Source of the DNA: Nitrospinae bacterium bin107
GTDB taxonomy: Bacteria; UBA8248
Direction of reading: 5' to 3'
DNA: 64,000 nucleotides
Assembly: GCA_002238965.1 (NCBI GenBank)
Contig: MPNJ01000017.1
Location: forward strand, 24,103-88,102
A program made the translations under genes and the position numbers. A model generated the notes under the pieces. It worked only from the letters and a program-made list of their open reading frames with translations. It did not search any database and was not told the origin of the DNA. Position 1 is the first letter of the stretch. The number at the start of each line of letters is the position of its first letter. Below, piece by piece: positions 16,753 to 25,550 of this stretch.

Positions 16753-18977
16753 GTCTTCGCCTCCAGCGCAACCGGGAGCGGGAGTTCGACGATGAAAGTG
16801 GCGCCCTCCCCCTCCTCGCTCTCGAAGTGGATGCTCCCCCCGTGCTCGGTGATGATTTGGCGGCTCAAAACGAGGCCGAGGCCGGTTCCGTCCACTTTGG
16901 TCGTGAAAAACGGCGTGAACAACGATGCTTGCTCCTCGTGGCAGATGCCTTCTCCGCTGTCCGATATCCGGATGGCGAGATGCTGGTTTTCCAGTTCGGT
17001 CTTCACCAGGAGGCGACCGCCGTCGGGCATCGCGTCGAAGCCGTTCGAGATGAGGTTCTGAATCGCGACGCGCATCTGCGTTTCATCCAGGATCACCTCG
17101 GGAATGTCCCGTTCAAGTTGCTTTTCAATGTGGATCTTTCTGCTCGCCGCCACTTCCGCGTGCAGGTCCAGTAAATCCTCTATCATCTCGTTACAGTCTA
17201 AAGACGTTCTCTCCAGACTGGGCATTCGCACGAATTTGAGATAATCGGCCGTCACCTGCCTGAGGATATCCACTTCCGCCCGTACGGATTTGAGCAGCGT
17301 CCAAGCCTCGGAGGTGTCCGCCTCCTTGAATTGCGACAACTCATCACCGAGCAATTCCGCGTTCAGGTTGATGGCCGAGAGCGGATTGCGTATGGAATGC
17401 GCCACCTGCTCGCTCATCTTGCCCACAACCGAGAGCCTCTCGCTTTGGAGAACCTCGTTTTCGAGCGCCTTGCGCTCGGTCACGTCCTTCAAATACAAAA
17501 TCACCTGGAGCGTCGCCCCCGAGGCGTCGAGAATCGGATAGGTATAGTATTCCATATCCATCCGGCGGTTATCCTCCCACGATATCGACTTTTCGAAAAA
17601 TCCCGGTTCGCCGGTATCGAACGTCTCGATCACGAGGGATCGCTCGACGAAAGACTCCGGCACTGTGGTGAGCGGCGAATCCTCCCATTTCTGATCCAGC
17701 AAATCGGATACATCGCGTCCGAAGAGCCTGCCCATCGAGCGGTTGAGCATCCGGATGCGGAAGTCCTTGTCCAGAATGCCGATGGCGTCCGTGATACCGT
17801 CGAACAGCGCCTGGAGACGCCTGTTGCTCTCCAGCACCTGCTCGGACCAGTGGATTCTGTCCTCGGCCCGTATGCGTCTGCGCTCGCGGTCGAGTATCAA
17901 GAGAGCGGCCAGAACCAGGGCGACGAACCCGAAAGCCGTCAGGAGCAGACCTTTTCGGAACAAGCGTCCGATCAAGCCGACGAACTCGGTGGAGGGCGCC
18001 GTGAGGGCGAAAGTCCATTTCTCCTCCCCGACCGGGAAGTTGCTGAAAGCCGTCAGGTATCGCAAACGCTTTTCTTTCTCCCCGGATCTCAAGTCGAGGT
18101 GCCAATCGAAACCATTCACTTCTTTCTGCATGCGCCCGGCGAGTTTTTCGAGTCTCCCATCCCCCAGTTCAAGCGCAAGGGTGGACAATTTTACGCCCTC
18201 CAGCCGGGGAATCCCCGGAGGGAGGATAATTCTCCCCTCCGCGTCCACGAGCCACGCCCGCTCGCGGCCCCCCGATTGAACGGGTTCGACGAAAGCGCGC
18301 ACCAGGTCCGCCATGGAAATTCGCGCGTAGAGCCAGTCGCGTATCCGCTGCGCCCCGGATTCTTCGGTTCCATCCCTTTTGGACGCCACCGGCACCGCCG
18401 CGAACAGAGAGGCAACCTTTTGGGCTTCGTCCCGAATCACGAGGATGCAGGCGCCCTGCGACAAGGGGCAGTTCGCCAGTTTTTCGAGGTATTCCTTCGG
18501 TATCGCGTCGCCTGGCGCGTGGCCGCCCTGCAGGTAGCCCAACTCGCTCACGCGAAACCTCCCGCCCAGCCTTTCGTAGAGTCCCATCATCACCGCCATA
18601 CGCCCTGGATGATCGGGTTCGATGGTGCGCAGAAACCCCGCGCTGTAGCGCAAAGTCGCCGTGAGCGCCTCGAGGAAGGAGGCGATCCGGTCGCCGGCCT
18701 GCTCCACGAGAAGGAGTTGCCGGCGGTTGGATCTTTCCTCTATCTCGACCTTGGTGTCCACGTAGATCCGGTAAGAGAGAAAACTCAATACCACTATCAG
18801 AACGAACGTAGCGCCTATCGTGCAGTACTGGAACTTCCGGTTCGCACGGCGCGACTGGGCGATACGCGAGCGCGCCGAACCCCCGGTTTCATGCACAGGC
18901 CCTGAGCGCGGCGGCGGAGGCCGCCCTGGCAATCGCCTGAATATCGTCCGTAAGGCTCTCGTCCATGCGTTCGGCAT
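16749..18977 (-). CDS. Membrane sensor histidine kinase with PAS domain (NtrB/AtoS type)
   Basis: A 742-residue sensor kinase. It has two membrane helices (about 52-72 and 342-362) enclosing a large periplasmic sensing region, a PAS domain (about 388-501), a HisKA domain with phospho-acceptor His527 in AHSIRNPL, and an ATPase domain with NLISNGFDAM, DSGEGI and GTGLGL motifs. The frame remains open as far as 19418, but that part lies antisense to hrcA. The ATG at 18977 has GAGGT seven bases upstream, so I placed the start there. It is translationally coupled to the NtrC-type regulator. The ligand is unknown. Confidence 0.93.
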   Translation of the reverse strand: MPNAWTRALRTIFRRLPGRPPPPRSGPVHETGGSARSRIAQSRRANRKFQYCTIGATFVLIVVLSFLSYRIYVDTKVEIEERSNRRQLLLVEQAGDRIASFLEALTATLRYSAGFLRTIEPDHPGRMAVMMGLYERLGGRFRVSELGYLQGGHAPGDAIPKEYLEKLANCPLSQGACILVIRDEAQKVASLFAAVPVASKRDGTEESGAQRIRDWLYARISMADLVRAFVEPVQSGGRERAWLVDAEGRIILPPGIPRLEGVKLSTLALELGDGRLEKLAGRMQKEVNGFDWHLDLRSGEKEKRLRYLTAFSNFPVGEEKWTFALTAPSTEFVGLIGRLFRKGLLLTAFGFVALVLAALLILDRERRRIRAEDRIHWSEQVLESNRRLQALFDGITDAIGILDKDFRIRMLNRSMGRLFGRDVSDLLDQKWEDSPLTTVPESFVERSLVIETFDTGEPGFFEKSISWEDNRRMDMEYYTYPILDASGATLQVILYLKDVTERKALENEVLQSERLSVVGKMSEQVAHSIRNPLSAINLNAELLGDELSQFKEADTSEAWTLLKSVRAEVDILRQVTADYLKFVRMPSLERTSLDCNEMIEDLLDLHAEVAASRKIHIEKQLERDIPEVILDETQMRVAIQNLISNGFDAMPDGGRLLVKTELENQHLAIRISDSGEGICHEEQASLFTPFFTTKVDGTGLGLVLSRQIITEHGGSIHFESEEGEGATFIVELPLPVALEAKT

Positions 18978-19023
18978 CGGCTTACCTCGGTAAAATACTA
19001 CCCCTGCCCCAGGCATCACCCGC

Positions 19024-19052
19024 TTGACAGGGGGGAAATCCCTCCATATCTT
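19024..19052 (+). promoter_or_regulatory. Sigma70-like promoter of hrcA-dnaJ
   Basis: A perfect -35 box TTGACA (19024-19029) is followed, after a 17-base spacer, by TATCTT (19047-19052) as -10. The predicted start of transcription falls at about 19059, right at the CIRCE operator. Confidence 0.75.
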
Positions 19053-19059
19053 GCATAAA

Positions 19060-19086
19060 TTAGCACTCCGTACGCCGGAGTGCCAC
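19060..19086 (+). promoter_or_regulatory. CIRCE operator (HrcA binding site)
   Basis: TTAGCACTC, nine bases, then GAGTGCCAC: the first arm is a perfect CIRCE half-site and the second matches it in seven of nine positions, with the standard N9 spacer. It lies between the promoter and the hrcA start, so HrcA should repress its own operon until heat shock. Confidence 0.9.
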
Positions 19087-19131
19087 ACCAAAATTCGCGC
19101 GACGAAGACGCCGCGCCGGGAGACTCGCGAT

Positions 19132-20184
19132 ATGGACGCCCTGGAGCTTGCCCAGAGAAATCGCGAAATCCTGCGCGCCATCATCAACATTTTCGTGGAT
19201 ACGGGCGAACCCGTGGGGAGCCGCACGCTCTCGAAGCACTCGGACCTCGCCCTGAGCCCCGCCACCATCCGCAACATCATGAGCGACCTGGCCGATGCGG
19301 GCTTCCTCACCAAACCCCACATCTCCTCCGGCAGGCTCCCCACCGACCTGGGGTACCGCATCTTCGTCGACGACCTGATGGATTCCCACACCCTCACGAG
19401 CGAGGAGCAGGAATCCATGCGCCTGGACGCTTCCGCGCAGGCCGCTCAAATCGAACAGGTGCTCGCGCAGGCGACGCGCGTGCTCTCGGAACTCACCAAC
19501 ACGGCGGGGCTCGTACTCCTGCCCGCGGGGGAGCAGCTCCACTTCAAGCACATCAACTTCGTAAAGATGTCGGAAGAAAAAACACTGGCCGTCATCGTGT
19601 CGATGAGCGGGGTGGTGCAAAACCGCGTCATCCCGATGGAGACTCCCGTGAGCCAGGACGAGTTGAACCGAATCTCGAACATGCTGAACGATGAGTTCAG
19701 CGGCCTCGCCCTTAAAGAAGTGCGCGAGAAGATCATCCAGAAGATGTCCCTTGCGCGGGACAACCTCGACACCCTCTATCAGCAGGCCCTCAAGCTCAGT
19801 AACGATGCGCTCTCGGAGAACGAAGCCGTGCAGGAATCCCTCTTCGTGGAAGGGGCCTCACGCGTGTTCTCACAGCCGGACTTCGCCACCAACGCCGAGA
19901 AACTCCAGACCCTCTACCGCACGTTCGAGGAGCGGGAGAAGCTCGTGCGCCTGCTGGACAAGTGCCTCGGCTCCGAGGACATCACCATACTCATCGGTTC
20001 GGAAAACGATTTCGAGGAGATGAAGGACTGCAGCGTCGTCGCCCAGCGCTACTATATGGACGACCGCCCGCTGGGCAGCATCGGCATTATCGGCCCCAAG
20101 CGCATGCGCTACGATCGCGCCGTCTCGCTTGTGGAATGGACGGCGGATTCGGTGTCGAAATTCCTCTCCTCCGGTAAGCGATAG
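19132..20184 (+). CDS. hrcA: Heat-inducible transcription repressor HrcA
   Basis: A 350-residue repressor that binds CIRCE elements and silences chaperone genes. The N-terminal winged helix shows the HrcA signature GEPVGSRTLSK followed by SPATIRNIMSDLADAGFL, and the C-terminal dimerisation region ends with IGPKRMRYDRAVSLVEW. The frame is open from 19024, but ATG 19132 gives the family's normal start (MDALELAQRNREIL) and has GGGAG upstream. The CIRCE operator just upstream indicates autoregulation. A dnaJ-like gene follows after a 49-base gap; no grpE or dnaK lies between them. Confidence 0.95.
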   Translation: MDALELAQRNREILRAIINIFVDTGEPVGSRTLSKHSDLALSPATIRNIMSDLADAGFLTKPHISSGRLPTDLGYRIFVDDLMDSHTLTSEEQESMRLDASAQAAQIEQVLAQATRVLSELTNTAGLVLLPAGEQLHFKHINFVKMSEEKTLAVIVSMSGVVQNRVIPMETPVSQDELNRISNMLNDEFSGLALKEVREKIIQKMSLARDNLDTLYQQALKLSNDALSENEAVQESLFVEGASRVFSQPDFATNAEKLQTLYRTFEEREKLVRLLDKCLGSEDITILIGSENDFEEMKDCSVVAQRYYMDDRPLGSIGIIGPKRMRYDRAVSLVEWTADSVSKFLSSGKR

Positions 20185-20233
20185 GCGAAACTGCGCTTTC
20201 ATCCCCGGCTTCCCCGGCGGAGGTCATGATCTC

Positions 20234-21319
20234 TTGAACATCGCCGACGCCCTCAAGATTCTGGGTCTGGACAAAAACCCCTCTTCCTCCCAACTCAAAA
20301 GCGCCTACAAGAAGCTGGCACTGGAATATCATCCGGACAGAAACCCGGGCGACCCGGAGGCGGAAAATCGCTTCAAGCAGGTCGTCATCGCCCACGAAAC
20401 CCTCCAGAACCCGAAACGCCCGGACTCCCGCGGGGCGCCTCGCGCGCGGAAATCTTCGCGTAAAAGAGGCGAGTACGAGGAAAAATGGGAGGACATCTTC
20501 TCCCATATCTTCAAGAACGCGCGCGAACCGGCGGATGAGAAAAAAAGCGCATCGCGGGACCTGCACGCCCACGTCGAGGTGACGCTCGAGGAATTGACGC
20601 GAGACTCGGAAAAAGAGATCGCCGCATCACGCCGCGTTCGCTGCGCCTCATGCGCGGGGCGCGGCGCTGAGGCGGGCGCGCGGATGAGCGCCTGCCCGGC
20701 GTGCAAGGGCGCGGGCGAGGTACGCTACAAACAGGGCCTCGCTGAGTTGCGCATCCCCTGCTCCGCTTGTGACGGCAGCGGCGAACACACGGGTCTTGCC
20801 TGCCGGGACTGCGGGGGAGAGGGCGTCACGAGCAGCCGGGAGAATCTGGGGGTGGCGATTCCCGCCGCGACCAAAGAGGGCGCACAAATCAAAATAAAGG
20901 GCAAAGGCGATGAGGACGCGCGTTCGGGCGAGGCGGGAGACCTCATCGTCACGGTGCGCGCGAAACCCCACCCCCTGTTCCGAAGAGAGGGCAACGACAT
21001 TCTCTTCGACCTGCCGGTGAGCATCTCCCAGGCCGCCCTCGGCCACGAAGCCCCCGTGCCCACCCTCCAGGGCGCGCGGAGTATCAAGATTCCCGCGGGA
21101 ACCCAGTCGGGCCGGGTCTTTCGCCTGAAAGGAGAGGGCCTCTCGCCTGCGGGCGGACGGGGCGCGGGCGATCTGCAGGTCCGCGTGGTCATCGAAACGC
21201 CCACCAAGCTCAGCGAGCGCCAGCGCGAGATTCTGGCCGAATTCGAGAGTATCTCCTCGCCGTCCAACCATCCGCGAACCCGGACGTTTCTCGATAAAAT
21301 GAAATCCCTTCTCGAATGA
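20234..21319 (+). CDS. dnaJ: DnaJ-type co-chaperone
   Basis: A 361-residue Hsp40. The J domain is at the N-terminus with the catalytic HPD in LEYHPDRNPGD. A zinc domain has four CXXCXGXG-type repeats (CASCAGRG, CPACKGAG, CSACDGSG, CRDCGGEG), followed by the C-terminal substrate-binding domain. The usual Gly/Phe-rich linker is replaced by a charged Arg/Lys/Glu stretch. I chose the TTG at 20234 because GGAGGT lies nine bases upstream and no in-frame ATG fits. It is the second gene of the CIRCE-controlled operon. Missing neighbours grpE and dnaK must be elsewhere. Confidence 0.9.
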   Translation: MNIADALKILGLDKNPSSSQLKSAYKKLALEYHPDRNPGDPEAENRFKQVVIAHETLQNPKRPDSRGAPRARKSSRKRGEYEEKWEDIFSHIFKNAREPADEKKSASRDLHAHVEVTLEELTRDSEKEIAASRRVRCASCAGRGAEAGARMSACPACKGAGEVRYKQGLAELRIPCSACDGSGEHTGLACRDCGGEGVTSSRENLGVAIPAATKEGAQIKIKGKGDEDARSGEAGDLIVTVRAKPHPLFRREGNDILFDLPVSISQAALGHEAPVPTLQGARSIKIPAGTQSGRVFRLKGEGLSPAGGRGAGDLQVRVVIETPTKLSERQREILAEFESISSPSNHPRTRTFLDKMKSLLE

Positions 21320-21427
21320 GGTGGCGCGGGCCGCCTTGTTGCACCCGGCTTTTCCTGCTACATAACTTTTCCGAAAACATACACCAGCCGATATATCCAC
21401 GAACAACAGACACAGGAGCATCCAACA

Positions 21428-22513
21428 TTGTCGAATCAAGCGCACATCGATGAGTTCATCGAAAAAACACAAGCACTGAACGGCCGGCCCGTGCGCGAGC
21501 GCGAGGCATGGAACAACGAGGCGAGCGCCGACGCCATCCGCCACTTCGCATACGGCATCGACGACGACAACCCGCTCTGGCTGGACGCCGAATACGCATC
21601 CGCCTCATCACACGGGAACATTATGGCGCCGCCCGCGTTTCTGGTGTCGGTCCTCTACCCGATCCTCCACGGAGCGCCCATGGAAGCGCCCCTCTCCTCC
21701 CTCATCGGCGGCGTGGAATTCGAGTGGGAAAAACCCATCCCCCAGGGAACCAAACTGCGCGCGGAGTCGGTCCAGAAGGATTCCTTCGTCAAGACGAACA
21801 AGGCGGGCCGCCAGCTCATCTTCATCATCTCGGAATGCACCTACTGGAACGAGGCGGATGAGGTCGTCGCCAGGGGCACCGGCACGATGATCCGCACCTT
21901 ACAGGAGGGAAACACGCTCCTCTACGAGAGGCCCGTCAAGAAGTACGAGGAGGCGGAATTCGCAGAAATCGAAAACGCCTATCAAGCGGAAGAAAGACAG
22001 GGCGGCGAGAAGCGCCGCTTCGCGGACGTGTCCGTCGGCGATGAACTCCCGCCCATGCTCCGCGGCCCCCTCACCATCGGCGACATGGTGGCCTGGAACG
22101 CAGGCAACGGGCCCTCCTACAAGGCGGGCAGGCGCGGTTATCTCGACCTCAAGAAAGCACCGCACAACGCCGTCCTGATCCCCCAGATCGGGATCAAGGT
22201 CAAAAACTCCCAGCAGCACGAGGACTTCAACCTCGCCTCGGGGCGCGGGATGCCCGGGCCGTTCGACAACGGCGTCATGCGCTTCGCATGGGTGAGCCCC
22301 TACATCACGAACTGGATGGGGGACGACGCGTTCTTGAAGAACCTCTACGTCCAGGTGCGCCGCCCCATGATCTACGGCGACACCATCTGGCACAAGGGGG
22401 AGGTGGTCGAGAAAAACGACGCCAATCGCACCGTGAAGGTCGAGATCACCGGAACGAACCAGGAAGGCGAGCTGGCGACGGCAGGCTCGGCCGTGGTTCG
22501 GCTGCCGGAGTAA
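21428..22513 (+). CDS. MaoC-like / FAS1-type dehydratase, double hotdog
   Basis: A 361-residue protein with two hotdog regions. The N-terminal half contains ASSHGNIMAPPAFLVSVLYP, resembling the MaoC dehydratase N-domain (FAS1-like dehydratase). The C-terminal half includes FDNGVMRFAWVSPYITNWMGDD and RRPMIYGDTIWHKGEV, typical of MaoC acyl dehydratases. Such proteins hydrate enoyl-CoA or enoyl-ACP thioesters. The start codon is TTG with AGGAG nine bases upstream. prmA follows 13 bases after the stop, so they may be co-transcribed, although the functions seem unrelated. Substrate unknown. Confidence 0.8.
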   Translation: MSNQAHIDEFIEKTQALNGRPVREREAWNNEASADAIRHFAYGIDDDNPLWLDAEYASASSHGNIMAPPAFLVSVLYPILHGAPMEAPLSSLIGGVEFEWEKPIPQGTKLRAESVQKDSFVKTNKAGRQLIFIISECTYWNEADEVVARGTGTMIRTLQEGNTLLYERPVKKYEEAEFAEIENAYQAEERQGGEKRRFADVSVGDELPPMLRGPLTIGDMVAWNAGNGPSYKAGRRGYLDLKKAPHNAVLIPQIGIKVKNSQQHEDFNLASGRGMPGPFDNGVMRFAWVSPYITNWMGDDAFLKNLYVQVRRPMIYGDTIWHKGEVVEKNDANRTVKVEITGTNQEGELATAGSAVVRLPE

Positions 22514-22526
22514 AACGCGAGAGCCT

Positions 22527-23405
22527 GTGACGAAAAAATGGCTCGAACTCATCATCGAGGTTCGTGAGGCTCTGGCCGAAGACACCGCCGCCCGCATACT
22601 GGATGTGGGCGCGTCCGCCGTTGAGGAGCGAGAAGGTGTGGAGGGCGCATCGCTGCTCATCACGCACATCGCTCTTGAAGACGGCGCGACCGGAAAACTC
22701 CGCGCGATAGAGGCGCTCCTCGCCACACTGGGCGTCGAGAAGAGCGCCATCACCCTCAGGAACATCGAGGACCAGGACTGGATCGCCCAGTCGCGCGGTC
22801 ATTTCAAGGGCGAAGCCTACGGCGAGAAACTCTGGGTGAAGCCCCCCTGGGATGAAGGCGGGACGCCCGAGGGGCGCGTTGCGTTGACACTCGAACCAGG
22901 CCTCGCCTTCGGCACCGGCAGGCACCCCTCCACCCGCCTGGTACTGCTCGCGATTGAGAGCCAATGCGGCGGAAAACCCCCCGGGCGCATGGTGGACTTA
23001 GGATCCGGTACGGGCATCCTGGGCGTCGCGGCCCTGCTCCATGGTGCAGAACACGTTGTCGCGCTCGACCTGGACCCCAAGGCCGTGGAGGAGACCAAAA
23101 CGCTTGCGGAACGAAACGGGGTGAGTGACCGCATGACGACGCGAAACACGTCGCTTTCGGCAGGCGCACTCAAAGACTGGTGGGGCCGGGTCGATTTCAT
23201 CGCGGCGAACATTTTTCTGGACACCCTCAGGGAACTCGCGCCGCTGGTTCACGGGGCGCTCGCCCCGGGGGGCCGGGCCGTTCTCTCCGGCATCGGCTAC
23301 GAGCAGGTTGAGACTCTCGCTCGTATCTATAAAGAGGCCGGTTTCACCCTCGATAGAACGAACCGAATCGAGGAATGGTCCAGCGTCGAGGTGGCGAAGC
23401 CATGA
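22527..23405 (+). CDS. prmA: Ribosomal protein L11 methyltransferase
   Basis: A 292-residue class I SAM-dependent methyltransferase that trimethylates ribosomal protein L11. It has the PrmA-specific AFGTGRHPSTRL segment, motif I VDLGSGTGILG, and the catalytic-loop region ANIFLDTLRELAP (NIFxxxL). A GTG start lies 13 bases after the MaoC-like gene and gives the usual MTKKWLEL opening. Its stop overlaps the rsmE start in an ATGA; this pairing is common in bacteria. Confidence 0.92.
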   Translation: MTKKWLELIIEVREALAEDTAARILDVGASAVEEREGVEGASLLITHIALEDGATGKLRAIEALLATLGVEKSAITLRNIEDQDWIAQSRGHFKGEAYGEKLWVKPPWDEGGTPEGRVALTLEPGLAFGTGRHPSTRLVLLAIESQCGGKPPGRMVDLGSGTGILGVAALLHGAEHVVALDLDPKAVEETKTLAERNGVSDRMTTRNTSLSAGALKDWWGRVDFIAANIFLDTLRELAPLVHGALAPGGRAVLSGIGYEQVETLARIYKEAGFTLDRTNRIEEWSSVEVAKP

Positions 23406-24172
23406 CGCGCGACGGACTGCGGCTTTTCTACGTTCCCCCGGACGCGGTTCAGGGCGAGCAGGTCATCCTGGGAGCGGAGGTATCCGCGCACATCCGCCGC
23501 GTCTTAAAGATGGGGGCGGGCGCGATCTGCCGCGTCGCGACTGAGGATGGACGTGAATACAAGGTGGAGCTAACGGAAATAACCGCCGGTGAGAGCACCG
23601 CCCGAATCATCGAGCACCTGCCGATGAGACCGCCCTCTCCCACATCAATCGCCTTGGGCGTCCCCCTGCTCAAAGGGGAGCGCTTCGAGTGGGTTCTCCA
23701 GAAAGGCTGCGAACTGGGCGCCGATGCGTTCCATCCGCTTACGCTCGAACGGTGCGAAGTGAGGATTCAGGAAAAAAGAAGCGCCGATCGTCACAACCGA
23801 TGGCGGCGCATCGTCCTGGAAGCCGCCAAGCAGTGCGACCGCATCCCTCCGCCCGTGACGCATCCACCCGGCGGGCTGGCGGAATATCTCGCAGAGACGG
23901 ATGGTTTCGACCTCAAGTTGATGGGGTATCTGGGAGAAGACGCTATCCCCGCAAAAGAAGCGCTATCTCGCGTGGGTGAGGCCGGCGCAGGCGCGCCGCT
24001 TCGCGTCGCCATCCTCACGGGCCCTGAGGGCGATCTCACGGACGAGGAAGCGAAAGAGGCGATGGATTGCGGTTTCCTGCCGGTGTCTCTGGGTCCCAGA
24101 ATCCTGCGTGCAGACACCGCGCCCGTATCGCTCCTCACCATCGCCCAGCACGCGCTGGGCGATATTGGCTGA
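23402..24172 (+). CDS. rsmE: 16S rRNA m3U1498 methyltransferase
   Basis: A 256-residue SPOUT-class methyltransferase that methylates U1498 of 16S rRNA. It has the N-terminal PUA-like part with EVSAHIRRVLKMGAG, and the knotted C-terminal domain with LTGPEGDLTDEE and LGPRILRADTAPVSLL. The frame opens nine codons earlier, but the ATG at 23402 overlaps the prmA stop in an ATGA and starts MTRDGLRLFYV. Length is normal for the family. Confidence 0.93.
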   Translation: MTRDGLRLFYVPPDAVQGEQVILGAEVSAHIRRVLKMGAGAICRVATEDGREYKVELTEITAGESTARIIEHLPMRPPSPTSIALGVPLLKGERFEWVLQKGCELGADAFHPLTLERCEVRIQEKRSADRHNRWRRIVLEAAKQCDRIPPPVTHPPGGLAEYLAETDGFDLKLMGYLGEDAIPAKEALSRVGEAGAGAPLRVAILTGPEGDLTDEEAKEAMDCGFLPVSLGPRILRADTAPVSLLTIAQHALGDIG

Positions 24173-24248
24173 TGCGTCCGGATCGTTTGACACCATTTTC
24201 GCTCCGCCTTAGGTTGTGGACATCACCACTCACTAACGGGAACTTCCG

Positions 24249-25529
24249 ATGAAGGTCATCATTATCGGCGGGGGCGGACGCGAGCACACTCTGGCCTGGA
24301 AACTCAGCCAAAGCCCCGACGTGGAGGAAGTCGTCTGCGCTCCCGGTAACGCGGGCACAGCTCGTGTCGGGCGGAATGCGCCCGTCAGCGCCGAGGACAT
24401 CGCGAACCTCCTTTCTCTGGCGAAAGAGGAAAAACCGGGTCTGGTCGTCGTCGGCCCCGAAGCCCCCTTGGCCCTGGGGCTGGTAGACGAACTGGAAGCG
24501 CTCGGAATCCCGGCGTTCGGGCCTTCGGCCGAAGCCGCCCGCATCGAGGCGAGCAAGGCGTTCTCAAAAGCCCTGATGGACGAGGCGGGTATCCCCACCG
24601 CCGCCTACGGCGTTTTCGAAGACGCAGGCGCGGCGAAGGATTTCGTATCGGAGCGCGGCGGCGCGTGGGCGGTCAAGGCGGACGGCCTCGCCGCCGGTAA
24701 GGGTGTGCTGCTTTGCCCAGACGTCCCGAGCACGCATGCGGCCATATCCCAAATCATGGAGGAAAGAGCGTTCGGCGAGGCGGGCGACAAATGCGTGGTG
24801 GAGGAATTTTTAGAGGGCGAGGAAGCGAGTTTTCTCGCGTTCGCAGACGGGGAAACCGCGCTTCCCATGGCCTCCGCGCAGGATCACAAGGCCATCGGCG
24901 AGGGCGACACCGGCCCCAACACGGGCGGCATGGGCGCGTATTCGCCTGCGCCCGTGCTCTCGGGCGTTTTAGAGGAACGCGCGCTCGAAACCGTCATCAA
25001 GCCCGCCATCCGCGCCATGGCGAGGCGTGGCACTCCCTATAAGGGGATTCTCTACGCCGGCCTCATGGTGCAGGGTGATGAGCTCAAAGTGCTGGAATTC
25101 AACTGCCGCTTCGGCGACCCCGAATGTCAGCCGTTGCTCACCCGAATGGAGGGGGATCTGCTGCCCATCCTCATGGCGTGCGTCGAGGGGCGGCTGCATG
25201 AGACGACGATACGCTACTCGCAAGACGCCGCCGTCTGCGTCGTCATGGCGGCGGGCGGCTACCCGGACGCCTACCGCAAAGGCGATACGATTCACGGGAT
25301 CGAGGATGCCGACGCCATGCCCGGCGTTCACGTCTTCCACGCCGGGACGGCCCTGAACGACGAAGACGCTATAGTAACCGCCGGAGGCCGCGTGATCGGC
25401 GTCACCGCGAGGGGAATGGACATCCGCGCCGCCATCGCGCGCGCCTATGAGGCGAGCGACCTGATTTACTGGGAAGACGCGTATTTGAGAAAAGACATCG
25501 GCGCCAAGGCTTTAAGGCGTTTGGGCTGA
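24249..25529 (+). CDS. purD: Phosphoribosylamine-glycine ligase
   Basis: A 426-residue ATP-grasp enzyme that joins phosphoribosylamine and glycine in purine synthesis. It opens with MKVIIIGGGGREHTLAWKL and has GPEAPLALGLVD, KADGLAAGKGV and the PurD-specific GPNTGGMGAYSPAPVL, and the FNCRFGDPECQ metal/ATP site. The start has only a weak ribosome-binding site (GGGAAC), but it is the family start. Next gene downstream is the PhnA-like hydrolase, with a 21-base gap. Confidence 0.96.
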   Translation: MKVIIIGGGGREHTLAWKLSQSPDVEEVVCAPGNAGTARVGRNAPVSAEDIANLLSLAKEEKPGLVVVGPEAPLALGLVDELEALGIPAFGPSAEAARIEASKAFSKALMDEAGIPTAAYGVFEDAGAAKDFVSERGGAWAVKADGLAAGKGVLLCPDVPSTHAAISQIMEERAFGEAGDKCVVEEFLEGEEASFLAFADGETALPMASAQDHKAIGEGDTGPNTGGMGAYSPAPVLSGVLEERALETVIKPAIRAMARRGTPYKGILYAGLMVQGDELKVLEFNCRFGDPECQPLLTRMEGDLLPILMACVEGRLHETTIRYSQDAAVCVVMAAGGYPDAYRKGDTIHGIEDADAMPGVHVFHAGTALNDEDAIVTAGGRVIGVTARGMDIRAAIARAYEASDLIYWEDAYLRKDIGAKALRRLG

Positions 25530-25550
25530 ATTCCCGGCCGCCGATCCAGA

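Noticed and set aside
18978..19418. N-terminal extension of the sensor kinase to 19418
   Set aside because: It lies antisense to hrcA and its CIRCE operator; ATG 18977 has a good ribosome-binding site.
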